Below, piece by piece: positions 13,601-29,200 of a DNA stretch of 64,000 nt (positions are counted from its first letter, which is position 1; every line of letters begins with the position of its first letter). Origin of the DNA: Tubiluchus corallicola. Taxonomy: Eukaryota; Priapulida; Priapulimorpha; Priapulimorphida; Tubiluchidae. The DNA lies in assembly GCA_030141605.1 (NCBI GenBank), contig JAQGDQ010000068.1:669034-733033 (forward strand). Direction: 5' to 3'. The translations under genes and the position numbers were made by a program. The notes under the pieces are model-generated. The model saw only the letters and a list, made by a program, of their open reading frames with translations. It searched no databases and was not told the DNA's origin.

Positions 13601-16600
13601 CAATAATGGCATTCCCTTGGTCATCCTCCCCGTTCCATGGCCACATTCCCACATCCACATCTGGAAATCGTTGTTGACTGCGTATGGATGAAAGATACCA
13701 TCCAGCTGCTGATGTACAGTTAGTAGTATGCCCACTACATGCACACTTCAGACACCCCAGCTCTGACCATGGACCAAGACCATAGAAACCTAGGAATAGA
13801 AAAATTTCACAATGCAATAAAATGTAAAAACAGGAAAATTTCAATAGAGGAAATTCACATAACAAAATTATGGAATTAAAAATTCAGAAATGACTAGCAA
13901 CAATCAGCAAATTCACAGGCTCCTTACATCTTATATTTGGCTAAGATTCCAGCAATTTAATTAACGATTTACTTTTTACAACAAAGGAAAACATCCGAAA
14001 ACTATGTTGCATCTTTCTTTAAATGTTTTTAACCATTGGGGAAAAAAACATTTAAAATGAATTGCCCTAAACAAGCTTGAAAATTGAAGCACAACAAAGA
14101 CCTTGTGAAAAAATCAGAAACTTCATTTCACATGGAATATGGGAAGCCAATCCTTAACATTGTCAAAGAATTCCAGCAAATGTGGTGATCAGCAAAACAT
14201 CATAAAATGAACACAAATGAACTTTTTTTCATAAGAAAAACTACAATCCATGGGTAACAATCAGTAATTCATGACTTACATACTTAAAACAATTTATTAC
14301 CTATTTGGTAATTATCGTCAAATTATTACCTATTAGGCAATGATTTATTGTAAGATGTTAATTGCTAGAAAAACAAAGGAAATAGTAAAACGTGAAACTG
14401 TATGCTGAATTAGAACTGTACCTTCATTGCATTGTTCGCACTTACTACCAGTAACCTCCTGTCTACAGTTACACACTCCGGTTTCTTTATCACAAGCCAC
14501 TGCCTGACTACCATCAGGATTACAATCACAAGGAAGGCATCCCTCCTCAGTCAAATTATAATACCTGCAAATATGGCAGTACCTTTTACACAGACTTGCT
14601 AAAATGCGTTACATCAGCACACTTGTTTTCCTCAAGTCACAGTCGTCCAACAATTTGCATAGTTTCGTGTATTTGAGTAATTAAATACTTAGTTACTTCA
14701 TAAAAATAAAGTATTGGGGCCAGAGATTAATAGAAACACTATAAATGTACTTGATCCATGACGAGTAGGTATAATTGATAACAAATGACAAGCACAGAAA
14801 TTGAAAAATGCTCAAAATTTTGTCCAAAAACATGTTCTGTGTCTGCCAATCAAACTTGCTCTTCTATGAGTCTGGTTTATTTAACAGGTAACCAACCCAA
14901 TAGTTTGAAAGTCATCTGAATGTTTTCATATATATATATGACTGTTACCACAACAAGTATTGCAAGCCATCATAATTAGTTCTTTCTGAAAATTTTTATA
15001 ATCGAAAAACACTTACTAATTAGCGTCTAAGGACAACCACTGAATAAATATCAGATATATAATGCAAACGTCTTTCTGACTATCAGCTGAAAATCAGCTT
15101 AGTCTTTTTAATTAGTGTGGCTATCCATTCACTTTCTGAAATGACTGGTAAATCATTGCAAAATCAGAATTCAAATACATAAAAATCAACCACTTACCCA
15201 TCAGAACAGCTATCACATGTTAAACCACTAATTCCTGGTTTGCAAGGACACTGGCCATCATCCTCACAAATGTTGCTCATCGAATAGATATCACTACACA
15301 CACATTCAGTGCAGCCATTACCTGAAAAATATGGAGCTGTCACCACTTACATTTAACTATGTGTTTTTACTGATATGTTCAATTAGCAAGTGCCATATCA
15401 TGCCAATCTGCTAGCTAAATTTGTAAGACAACTACGTATGCATTTGAAAACAAAAAAGATAGCTTTTTTGAAAAAAATTGTGAAGAAATAGCAGTGTAGT
15501 TTTTTTGGCACACCAAAGTAAACCATTTAAATTTATTTACTAAATGCCAATTTAAACAATGGTTAAATTTTCAATGAAAATTATAGTTTTCAATATGTAA
15601 TGACTCCTTTTATAGTTTTTGGCTTTAAAATTTTTTAGATCTACATCCAGTTTATTGTGCATAATATAGAAAACTACCAGTAGACTTTCCATGGAAACCC
15701 TGCTCACACGCGTTACACTGCATTCCTGTCACTTTTTCTTTGCACTCGCAGATGCCCAAATCATCACAAGCAAGATTTATTGCACCGTCAGGGTCACAGT
15801 GGCATGGTGTGCAACCAGATCCAGATGAAAAGCCAAAATAGTTCACCTAAGCACAAAATACTGCAAATACCGGCAAAGTAATAGTCCATTACAACTACAA
15901 TTGCTTTAAACTTTTCGTAGACAATATGCCAATTTCAATAGCTAAATAAAATTACTTTTAAAATTCACTGACTCACTATTATGTACTCATAGTTGTAAAA
16001 AAATCTGTGCACTACAACAACTTTGTACTGTAAGTGTGAATAAATTTAATACAGTATATGCCACACACACATATGCACAAGCTGTTCACTTGCATCACTT
16101 TATTTTTAACAGTTGTTCTATCAAAACATTTACATTGTAATTAAACAGGGTAGTGCTGATTTGCATGGTCAACGTGAATTTACAGAAATCGTCAGATAAA
16201 CGTGCAGGAACAGCAAAAACTTGATCATAAACTGCCAGGTTGCACTTCTTGTGTCCTCCATGTCAGGTGCTGAGATAATGGTTCATCCTTGAACCATCAA
16301 GAAGTATGCAGGAAGAGAAAAAAATTTGAAATTTATTGAAATCAAAAGAGTGCTGCAAGAATGGAGATTTTCCAAAAAAAGCGGTGCATAATGCCTACGG
16401 TTTTAAGTAATTTTTTGCAAATAAAGCAAAATCATACTACATGCTTATCAAAACATTTTTAAAAAAAGACTATTGTGGTAACGCCTATAAAAGAAAACAT
16501 TTTTTGAATAATTGCAAAACACCATCACGCCTACAATAAATAAACAAAAACTGGGACAGTCTGATACATAGCATTTATAAATTCATAAAAACTACAAAAG

Positions 16601-18009
16601 TGCGCAACACCTACGAAAATAAATTAAGGTCGAGTAAAATTTAGGCTCGCTGGCATCACTCGAGCCGGGTCCAGTAGATGTCCGCTAAGGTTGCTTCTGG
16701 TTAGTCCACTGATGTGGAGTCCTTGGGTGTGTGAGATGACTGTGCAAGGCATACTGTCCATCCAGAGAAATAAGACAAGAAAATTACCTTGACTTCTCGA
16801 TTGAGCTGAAAGCTCGTAAAGTTGAGAAGACCTCGTAAGGACTGAGCCAAAATGACGAACAACATATTGAGATGGTTGCTGAGTAAGAAGCGCTGCGCAT
16901 TCCAACTTGTATGACTCATATCCATATTTCGGTCGCAATTTTATGGCCCGTTCTGCAATGATACTAGATTCCATGTACTGTTCCCGCAAAAAGTCAGAAC
17001 AAACAGGTCATGCTGTTTGATTCTGGCTCCATGCAACAAACTTCTGCATCGTACTCAGTATCTACAGCATGCTGTCAGCAGGTACTACCAGGTATACAGT
17101 ATCTTCGGAACTAACTCGGCGAAATTATGTCTACTCGTCAACAAAACGTTATCAGCAACAACTCAGCTTTATTCTTAATAAAATTGTAGTCATTGGGTAC
17201 TACAAGATAACTGTACAAATTGCTACAGTCACTCTGTACGATACACTACTATTTACATCTGGTTCTGGCTAGCTTGCTATTTCGCACAACCACAATTTCT
17301 TCCGCTGCTGAGCCACAAACTTCACTAGGACACAGGTACGGCTAATCCATGTCAAAAACGTAACTGTTAACAATGTGCTGAGTAGACGAACTCCAAAGAT
17401 GAAAAGTCTTTGGTAATGATTGTTGCAGAAAAACATCTCACATCGAAGATCGCTGGTTCGAGACCACTGGGGGCAGCTTAGGACTACTGCCCCCGCCCGC
17501 CCATACTGACCACCAATGTAACGAAACTGGGGGGTGCTGACTAGCATGCTCCACGTGAATTTGCAGAAAATTGTCAGATAAACATGCAAGAACAGCAAAA
17601 ATTTGATTACAAACTGCCAGCTGCTCCTCTTGTGTCCTCCATACTAGTGGAACAGGTGGGGAGATGGTAAAAAGCAACTACTAGACCACCAAAACCATTA
17701 CATTCCAGCATATTTATAGAAGCCAGTACGCAATGGCTTCATAATGGATAGAACCATTACAGTGCAGGAATAGGAGTGAAAACAAAAGGCATTTCGCCGT
17801 CATTACAATATTAATGTTTTCTCGTAGCATTTCCATTCTGCTATGCTTATGTCGCCTGTTAAAGGAAAATGTCCCATTATAACGGCGCATTGGTTTTATT
17901 AACCACATTGTTTCAGCAATAATGTGGCTGGTTTAATTATCCGTGGTTATATGAAGCAGCGACTGCTGTATACATATGTATGTGTATATGTGTGTGTGTG
18001 TATATGTGT

Positions 18010-18052
<43 letters not shown>

Positions 18053-21000
18053 ATGTATATATACATATACATATACATGCACATATACACACACACACAC
18101 ATATATATTATACTTATTTGTCTGTCTACTGTATACCTATATACATGCACACATGTATATATATTTACCTATTTGCCATTAAATAACTTCTTCCATTTAA
18201 ATGATTATGGTAGAGCTGTATGAAACTTTCAATTAGTAAGACCAATTTCCTCAGAAACGATTCCTGAACTTTTCAGATTTATTACACTACTGGCTATTAC
18301 TTGACGGTAATAAACGATGATTTTTGTTCGATGCTTAAACTTTTTTGCAATGTTTAAGACTAAATAAGTTTTACAGTCAATCAATTATTGTTGTAATCTA
18401 TTCAGAGAATCTTCCTAATCAACAAAAAGTAGACCGATAATTATTTGCAAGCTCTCAATTTAATGGCTTCTATTTTATTCAAACGCTCTTTGGTGATAGC
18501 TGAATGTCAACTGTATACCAAGAAAAGGTCTTATAAGGTTCACAAATGTTGAGAAAAGATCTTGTAAAGTTACAGTAAACTTGCTTTAATATAAAAGACA
18601 GAGAATGAAAACAAAATATTGTCCTGTTTTAGAATTTTCCATAACATCAAAAGTTTCTTGTATACCTTACAGTCACTACAGTCATGTTGAGATACTCCCT
18701 CCTTGCATTCACATTGTCCTCCGTGTGAATCACAATGACTACGACGCACTGTACCAGAAGCCATGCATGAACAAGCTGCAAGAAAAGTCAGGTCACATCA
18801 GCAATGTAATGGGAGAAACATATTACTCAGGAAGATTACAGCAAGAAAGCCTAATACTCGTTTTACAAGTAACACTTTTAATACAGTAAAGCTCTATGCA
18901 CAAACTTATAGAAGCAGTTTTCATGTCACGTTTATAGTATCAAAGCTAAAATAACTCCAGTTAATATCATCAAATAAGTGACTAAATCAGTTTAATAACA
19001 AAAAAACTGATTCATAGCAACATGTTACACCTACAACTGGTATTAATATTAACTTAGAATTCAACACTGTATTCTTAAGATTTATCTAGCACATACGTAT
19101 AGCACCATCGTAAAATTCAGCCATTAATGTAAACTCAATGTCACTGCAGTTCAACTCAGCTCTTGTTTGCAGGTCAACACCGAACGAAGCCTCTCGACAT
19201 GCAGCATAGTCATTTTTTAGCTCAGTACTTGAGTTTACAAATGCTGCTAGTTCTTCAATAACGGGTATCAACACTAACTGTAAACATATAAAGTACACTA
19301 AATTAATTCTAACATACAAATTTTCCTTACACAATTCATTTTTCGCTTTAAGGATGTGGATTAAGCTAGTGCAGGCCAGAAGCATATAAAGGGACCCAAA
19401 ACAACAAAAAAACACAGATTTCTCATGTCCACATCCACTCTCAAAGGCACTAGCTAACAAAAAATAAATGCAAAATGCAGCAGGTACAAAATATAGATAT
19501 ATTGGTAAGATAAGCTAAGGGCTACAGCCTAAAATAGTAGGTTATAGTGACCTTATATAACAAATCTGTAAATTCAAAACATGTATCTAATAATAAGATA
19601 ACTGATTTTACTGTAAGGTAATTTTGAATGGAACAGAATTCGAGTCTCACGACAATAAAACCATCAGATATGATATATATTACTAGATAAGTGCTATTAC
19701 ATAGTAACAAAAGTAAATTTTATCTAAGAAAAACGCACCAGTCATAAGCTCAGTAAGCACCGTGCAATCTTAGCATTTTTGCGGTCAACTTACAAGAGTA
19801 TTTCATAAATCGGTGCATGCTGCATGCACAATGTGGAGTGTGAAAGCCTACTAAAACGCAGTGTTTAGACCCGTTCTTAAGATTAGAAGACAAAGATATT
19901 TTGTTACTGGAATGATGAATAATTAGAGATGCAGTTCCCAATGCATAAACATTAAAATTGTTGATTTCATCAGACAGCTTGCGAGCAATTAGTGAAGGCC
20001 CTCAAAGGAACATGCTACTTTCGCTGTAATATTAATGCAGTACTGTTTACGTTCATGTTTGAAAGATCAGTTAAAATGAACAAAGCACCTCTAGGGCATT
20101 TTTACTAAACTAAGATGCAATGACCTAGCAGCTACTCTCCAAGATAAGAGTTTTGTATATCACAAGAGGGACAAAACAAGGAATTGAATTTTTTCCAAAT
20201 GTTTTCTTCAACACAAAATAGGTAGATGGACAGTACATAGGTAAATAGATATTACAGATAGCTAGGTAGACAGACAGACAGACACGCACGCATATGCATA
20301 CAAAAGGCCATTTACAAAACAGAATTCCAGATATGGTCCTTAAGATGCAAAAAGATGGTTTGCCATGCAGTGGATTCAAAACTGTCTTCTCGTAGGGAGA
20401 GCTCTTTAACCTTGGTCAACAATTCACTCAATGATGGCATGGCAATATGTGGTAGCATAAAGTATAATCCAAATTGCAAGACCCGCCAGAGTGGTCGCTT
20501 TTCTTCTGCTTGAGATTAATATGTTAATTTAGCAATATAGATTAAACAAGAAAAGATACGAAAAACAATGGCAGATTAAGACTTAAAAAAGTAAAAAAAA
20601 TTGCAGTACTTACAGAGTCAACTTTTAGCATATCACTTCCAGTACTTACAGCTACAGCTGCCATGAAGTCAGTGTCTCCATTAACACAAGCTCTGCCAAA
20701 ATTCTGGCTAACTGTGTACACAGGAAAAAAATAAGGTTAAAAACTGAAGAACTTTCGTATCTGGTATTAGCACTAATAACCAACTACAGCCGGCTAAGAT
20801 AGATCATGTACTTTATGCTTGAAAGTTTTTTTCAGTGGCTTCACTTTTCTTTCAAATTTTATTTTACCTTTCAATTTAGTTTTGAGTATTTCCGAGCTTC
20901 TTAATTAACAATGTATATATCACGGGTTTTGAAAAGTGATGCACTAATAAATTAAAACCAAAATTTGGAAAGCATTAACGTTTGTATCGTTTTTTTACAG

Positions 21001-23211
21001 CATTTCGTTTACTGTTTCTCATTTTCCATCGACGCTTTTTGGAACTTTTGGATTTTTTCTGTTAAAAGCTTTTAAAAATTGTTGATTACAACCTGTCAGC
21101 CTTTTCGAAAACAAGAGATTCCTTGAAAACCAAATAAACTCTATGCAAGTAACTTAATAGAATGCTCATAAAAGACGTGATAGCTCTCATGTCATACAAC
21201 TATTATTTCACAAATAAGAATAGCTAATTCATGCCAGACACTTCTGAGCTTGTACAATTTTAGTTATACACTGTCTCTGCTATTGGTATAACATCCCGCA
21301 GTTGGAGTGGCCGTTATTTTTTTATTAAGGAAATCATTACAGTACCACATAAGTATATGCATGCTTGCATAGCATAATCGTCCATAAGTCGGCAATTAAG
21401 CTTTCCTAGTTATTCACATATCCTGAATCTCCATTTCATGAGGATCATTTTGATACCAAGCTCATCGCACTATGTTACTTGTAAGCTGAGATAATCTACG
21501 TTGAAGTTGAGGTAAACACTACGCACTAAAAAACATAATCTTGAGAAAAGCGCTGTTAGGGTTCGCCATTGTTTTTATCACGTTTCCACAAAACACTTAG
21601 CAACTGTACGAAAGTGTGGTTGCTAAGGACTTTACAAGAGCAAATTGGAGTTATGTTTAAATCCAGTAGAAGGCTCTTCCTGACCAACATCTGGTCTTGT
21701 CAACAGAAAAAACCCAAAGCAAAATGGCTGCTTCCACGAGCTACAATCAGAGTTAGAAAATACAAGTTTTTTTACTATTATAGGACCAGTTTCCAGACAT
21801 AAAAGTGGGTAAGGAATTATAAAATTAGATTTTTAGTATTTTTTGGACATTTTCCTGATAATTTGATGCTAGAATATAAAAGCCCAATGTATTTAGTATT
21901 TGTTTTCATAAAAAATCGACATTTGACAAAAATTTTGGTGCTTTCTACTTTGAAGCATCATAACATAGTTTTAACTATGCCGACTTATGGACGGCTTTGG
22001 TTTGCAAGCACACATATAGAGCACATATACGGTGTACAGTATAAGCTTTGTTCATTACCGTTGTAACAACTGCCCCCATACATTTTACATAATAATTTGC
22101 TACTGTCACAGTAAGCTAGAAAAATGAATTAGGTATTGATTAGACAATTTTGATATGTCTTAGACGCTTTGTGTAAACAGATAACTCTAATTTTCAATGT
22201 TCACCCATTCAGTAACTTGCACATTAAAAAATTAATTTTAGATCTGCAGAATCTGTTTAGGCAAAATTTTGCTTTTCTTTAGGTGATTTTTACTTAGGTA
22301 TTACATCCACATTGTGAAACTCTTGTAAGAATTTAGTAAAACTGCAGAAGAAAGTTAAAAATTTTACAGTATTGTGTTATATACCAGAAGAAGGCTGAAG
22401 TGTCTGTGGTCCTACAATAATTGGAGAATCATAAGCTGTTTCAGCACAAAAATAAGTCTGTTCAAATTTAGGCTGTAATGTCACTAGCACATTTCTCCAT
22501 ATAGATGCTGCCTAAAACAAAAAGCTGAAATTCAATTGTAGTTCAAGACTTGATACTTGCTGCTTCAATAGTTTTGCTAGACATGTTAAACGATAATTGT
22601 AATTTTTGTTGTTTAAACAACAATAGATGACAAGTTTTGTAATTGTGAAAACACAATGCGGAATCCATTTGACTGCATTGTCCATAACCAGAAGAAAAGA
22701 AGCAAAGTATTTAGCATGAACATACGTTATAATGTAACTTGAGGACAAAAGTTTATGGCAACGTTAGTTTTTGGACAATAATACTAATAAGTAATAACAT
22801 TTGGTAAATTAAACTCTTTAGGGCCAACTATGTGTACTACACTGCTAAGACTGAAATGAAGGCAAAACAGCACCATTCAAATAAAGGGCAAAACTAAACA
22901 ATCAATACTTGATAAAATAAAGATAAATTTAGAATTGGTGTTTTTATACTGCTGATTCAACACATTTTAATAATTCCGAGGTTGCGATTGTATGCCTCAA
23001 TTCCAACAAAATCACTACTCCCCAAAAATCAATTATAAACCCAGTTTTCTCGATTTAAGAACTTAGTATATCCCTGTCTGACAGATGTGTGTCTGAATTT
23101 GTTCCAGATTCGAATTTCATTCACCACAAGAACAAGCCACGCATATGATTGCGGCATTTACCGGCTATGATTTTTGCTTGCGAAACTTATGATAATGATA
23201 GCAGTGTTATG

Positions 23212-23249
<38 letters not shown>

Positions 23250-26200
23250 CTTTAATAACAAAGTGGAGAAGTACATATATCTCCACTTTGTTAAAGACAT
23301 CATATGCATGACTAATGTGCTGGCACACTAAGATACCTAAATACCTATGATCTGTCATTGCTAATGTCTGTTGTAATTCTAACACAGTTAACTAACCACT
23401 GAATGACATCACAAACATTTTAAGCACAAATGGCTGGCTGCTTTCTTGACTAGTTGGGAGGATAATGGCCACAAATGCACCGATAATCAGCAAAACTAAA
23501 AATGGTTGTCCACAGACATTTATTCTGTATATCATGCTTACTTCATATCTTATAACAACTTCATACTCTGCAGCTTCAGCTCTGGGCACTTGAAACTCTA
23601 TTGTAAATTCTGAGTTGGCAAGAACATTAAGAAATCCTCGTCCAGTAAATGTGGAATTGAGCTCACCATGGCCTGGTCTTTCCTCAATTAATGCATCCTA
23701 AATTATATAAACTGAAACCATTAAAACACACGCATAAACTACACGTAAAACATATATACTTAGGTAGTAGCTACAACGAAGATGATGTGTCCGTTCATGC
23801 AAGTTTATATAGAATAAATCGTTTTATCAATCAGTCAAAGTATACAAACGGAACAAGCAAAAGAAACCAGAATTCTTCCTAGGTACATGCACCGGCCATT
23901 ATCCCTCCAAACAAGGGTGAAAATTGAACATAAGCTCAGTTATGCCCTTGGTATACATGAATGAATGTCACTTAGAAATGGCAAAAGAAGTAGCACTTTC
24001 AAATTTTCGAAGAAAACACACTACCACCAAAAGTAACCCCCAAAAAGGGGAAAGTCAAGAAAATCTTAACGTTATTGTTTTGAGTTTCCCGGTTTATATT
24101 CACTATCAAATCTGACAGTGATCTGATCAGTCATTACGAAGCCTTAGCTGAAATGTGTACAACAACAATGCGAGTAAGCACTTGGCACGATTCATACGAC
24201 CGAAGCAATCATTACCTTATTTTGCTAAAGCAGGTTTGTTAACACTTGGTTATAATCAGATAGAAAATGCAGTCCAGATTGAAATTCTACACAGAAATAG
24301 CTTTCAGTAAAAGACTGAAGGCAATGTTTAGTTTATACGCTCAATTTGTTATGAAACTTGTATGATTTAGTTATTAAAGGTGCTGATTAAATTATAGTGT
24401 ACCTCGGGAATATCTGTTACAGCTTCTGCTTCGAAGGTCAAAAAATCAAGTTTCGGAACAAAGAATCCAGGAGTGGTTGAATTGCAAGACTGCCCACGAA
24501 TATTTCTCCTACACGGACATCTACCAGATAATGTGTTACATGACGGAGAGGTGGAGCCACCTGCATTGCAATTGCAAGGCTCACAACCATCTGTATTTCT
24601 GACGTCTAAATTAAACGTATTTGGCTAAAAAATAAAATGCTTAGATTAACGCCCAGCTATTCTTAAACAAATCCTAACTATAGGATAAAAAAATAAACAG
24701 CATATGGAGACTCAATTTCTAGGACCTTTTCTGATCCGAACACAATTATACCAATGCCCCACTAAACTACTAAAATTGCACTTGTGTAAAGTTGATTTTA
24801 CAATTGTCACCAAACATTTCAATTGAAAGCAATTATCTTAAAGGTGCCCTAAATTATGAGTTGTCCATCATGATTTCTAGATCTATTAGATCTTAGTACA
24901 AGCATCAAAAATATGTCTGCTGCTTGAAGGTAACTCCTACCTTACATTCACGACATGTCAATCCCATCGTATTTGCTTTGCACTGACATTCACCTGAGGT
25001 TTTATTGCACAGATTGGTGTTATTTAAGGTACCACTAGGATCACACCTGCAAGCTGTGGGACAATAATACAGTTATTACTTTAAAAAGTACTGGCAAAGT
25101 CATGAATATTAATCACAAAAATTACCAGTTAAGAATAATCATGAAAGATTAATAGAAAGTTTAATGTGCCAATGGCTAGTGTTATTTTGAAAAAACTTTA
25201 TTGAAAAAATAAGGAATATTTCACATGAAGGATGCAAGGAAACATAAAGTGCAACATTGATGCAGTAAAAATTAAAAATTCCTGTTCATGATAAACCTTG
25301 CCGCAAATAATTCATTTCAGAATAAAATCATATCTGCAGCAAATACCGGTATATTGTTCTCCGGTGTAAGAAAGCATATTGTGCCTACAGATACATTCAT
25401 TTCCTATCAGGAACAGTGAATTTATCCCATATCTATGCCACGTATGTATATATTTTTAATTATTACAAGCAAAGTCCAATAGTGCTAACAAATATGTTCA
25501 ACAAACATTTTTCAAAAAGTCATTGCTGATAGTCTTCAGATCAGAAATGCCAGCTAACAATTTTTAATTTTCAACGTTAATGTCTAAAATTAAAGCATGC
25601 GGTACGATTAAAAACTTATGACTTTATGCAAAAATTAAACAAGTTTATTACTTTTGTATTTGTTAAAAGTATTAAAAGGGCAAAAAATAATTGAGCAGTT
25701 AAACTTAAATGTAAATTCATTAATGAAATTGATTAAAATGAAATGTCCATTTATTTTTACATCAAACTTTCCCAAAATGCAATTATCCCTTGTACATTGT
25801 ACAGACTTTAAAAAATAAAGAGATACAACATATAAAATTTGAATTTTGGAAAACAAAGATGAGAAGCATAATTTACAAAAGTAAAAAATTACTTAATACA
25901 ACCGAGAATTAGATAAAACCATTCTATATTTATAATTGGTCCCAGTTTCTTTTTGAATATTTAAAGATGGCCCTTACATCATGCTTGTTGTAATGACAGC
26001 TAACTAAGAAAATGTCTTGCACCGGGATTTGGAAGTAAAAGCATAATAAGCAAATTCCATTATCTAACACCTTGGAAAATCATATCATAATCAAGATCTA
26101 ATTGAATATTAAAAACCAGGATATTTTGTAATTAGAATTTTGTGGAGCAAACAAGTATATAGCAACAAGGGCAGTAAATTAAAGAAAGAGTTCAATTTCA

Positions 26201-29200
26201 CAAATTTTACTAGGTGGCAAAACTCTTCATGAGGGTACAGAGAAAAGTGGCTAGCTCACACTCAAGAATACTGCAAGCAACTCTTCAGCAGGAAGGTTGA
26301 TGCGCCTCCTTGGGGTAAAATGAGTCATTCAAAAATACTTTTGTAAGCCTTTTAGTTTCAAATTTTGAAAATGACATAAAACAATTTTGCAGAATTTGAC
26401 AAAAACTTCAAAATGGGAACATATTTTTTCTTACGTTGGCATCCAAATATATTTCCTGACTGTAAATTCCAGAATTCGTCAGCGCATTCATTACATGTTC
26501 GACCAATGACATTGCCCTTACATGGACACTGTCCCGTTGTAACATTACAGGCAAACTGAGAGCCACGAATGCCATCCTCCATACAATTGCAAGCTGCAAA
26601 ATACAAAATTATAACATGAATAAATGCAAGTGTTCTGAACAAACCAACAAGTTATTTAAAACTATTATGAGCTAATAGTCAGAATGTTCAAATAATGGCC
26701 AATTGTTTGCCACTACAGACGTATCAAGCGATGGTAATTATTAAGGTGCAATTATGCTAATGTGAGGCAGCAGAAAATTGCTCCTGTCAAACCCAGCAGT
26801 ACACTCACTGAATCCATAATTCATGCCTTATAAGAAATTACAATAAGCAGGTGAATGGCCAGGTCACAGACCTATGTGATCCAGGCAAATGAAATACATG
26901 AAACAATGTGAAAGGAGACAGAAATTAAAATCTTAAATAATTTAGTAACAAACATTATGTGGGATGTTTCTATATAATAAATAAACAGTAATTATAAATT
27001 GCACATAAGGCAGAAAATTAGTATTACCCAAGACACACAAATAATTGTAGAATTTTATCATTCAAATAAATTTAATAAGAACACAGTAAAAAATATACAG
27101 ATTTATCAATTGGTCTGGAATTGAAAAAGTTGTCAAAAAATACACATTATCAAACTACTGAGACTTTAAAGTACAAAACTTAGCAAACACTTGTTGCAGT
27201 AATTCACAAGTATTTTATCATTCTAATAAATTTAGTAAAAAGAACATAGTAAAAAATACTACAAAATTTAGCAATTACCTGCAGTCTCATTTTCTATAAA
27301 CATATCTTAAAAAAATTTATAGACACACTGATAATAAAGAAGTTATTACTAAGGCAATGTTAATAAATAAATCAGTAAAATGCAATACTCACGAATACAT
27401 CTCTTTGCACAATCATAATCTGCAAATAAAATGAGAGCTCTGTAAGATTGGAGAAACAAATTAAATGCTTTAGCAATTAAGTAAAGTCCTACTTAGTAGT
27501 GGAAAACTCCTTACTAGTGTGGAAAATGAGAGCTTTATGACATCAACCATTACACTGTACAGACTAAAAAAGTACTCTTGACAGAAGTAAAATCAAACTT
27601 AAAACCACCCTGTACGACAGCCACTGGCCTGCAGTGTAGCAGGCTTTTACGCAACAAGTATTTCACAAAAGTCTCCCTTCCTCTTTCTCGTTTCAACCAC
27701 ATTGGTATAAGGCGACTAATTAATGCAGCCTATTTTTCCATCAGGACACGTCAGCCTCATTATGTCGCACATTATGTATTAAAGTTATTGACCACAGAGA
27801 CTGCAATTACAGGTCTCAAACAATTGACAAATTTAATATGAAAAATACTCATTTCAATTTTTCAATTCGGAAACAATTTTGACAACTTTTCTACTCGCTT
27901 AGGCACCTACACCAAACGCAATCACCGAGTTAGACAGCCTGTGCTCAAAACCAGCGAGTGCAAATTTTTTGAAATGACAAGCCATAAATGTTATTTTTTG
28001 TCTCGCAGTTCCCATGCCAATTCTGTCCTGCAGCGATACTAGTCTCACTTAGCTGCACATCTGCACAAAATCTCTTCTTCTCGTTTCTGCCTTTCAGTCT
28101 TGCAAATATGCACACAGGTAAAAACACAGATGAAAATTCGAAACACCAGTTAAATAACATTTAAATAAGTTAGCAAAGTACGAGTTCCTGTGATAAAAAA
28201 TGCAAGTCTCTAGCAAAAGGTGTGCAAATGATAACAGATGGCACTTATCATAATCACTAACTGTACCCAGTAATTATCTCCACAATAATTACATTCAACT
28301 GTCTCAACTGCCATTAAGTGATCTGCATTAGCAGTAGAAAATGATGGGTCAGAATTTATGAAATTCAGAAAGTCCACAGTATGTGCAGCTTCAATTTGCA
28401 AGCAGAATATTGCCGTAACTACATAGAAACTGCTACAGTGAAAAAAATATAGTCATGATCCAAAGAATCCATGAAGTAATGAACGTCCATAGAACAGATC
28501 TTTTCTACTCAAACACGTGGACGATTTTTGTTTACAAATCATTTGTGGCAGTGACTGGCTGTTTGTCAACTGATCACTAATAGGCCAACTAAAAATTTGG
28601 AAAAAAGATCTGCTTGCTGTGAACCTGCTTAAGCTAATTAATTACAAGTGCACCCAAACTTTATGCAACCATTTAAATGCAGTTTTAGTCTGTGCTCAAC
28701 ACACAAACAAAAGTTTTCAAGGACAACAACAAAAACATGTTTAATTTTGCTTACCAAAACAATCAGTTGGTGTGAGGCAACCTAAAAAAATGTATAAGCC
28801 ATTTAAAAACATTATATTTCACAGGGTCAGAGCATTAGGGAAAAGACAGAAAACACTTTAAATATTCGAGGGTCATAATAAAATATCAATAAAAATTTTA
28901 CAATTAGTTGGAAAAAGAAAAATCATTTGTTTGAAAGCTGTTGTCTATGGGTACTGATAATCAAGGCACATTTTATCTTACCATTACAAGTCTCCCTCCC
29001 TGGAACGAGTACATCATATTCTGGATTGACAAAGTATCGTAATAAGCAGATCTCGCAATAATCGCCAGCTGTTTCTTCCCGACAATCTTGACATACCCCA
29101 TGAGTTTTTGCTTCACTATAAATGCACTCATCAGAGAAACCTCGACAGTTGCAATCTAAAATTGAACATATAGAGCAAACAGCTTAAAACTAATCAAAGA

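Noticed and set aside
16624-16989. 121-codon minus-strand frame inside the LTR-like element
   Set aside because: No gag, pol or other domain recognisable; left as unassigned interior of the repeat.
17924-18223. Tyr/Ile- and Tyr/Thr-rich open frames on both strands
   Set aside because: Products of the TA/CA microsatellite.
28210-28436. Minus-strand open frame in laminin intron 5 with cysteines (ECNYCGDNYW) and a possible TATGTAG acceptor
   Set aside because: Entry phase would fit after exon 5, but its only donor (TGG|GTACAG) leaves phase 0 while exon 6 needs phase 1; it also has no LE cysteine spacing.
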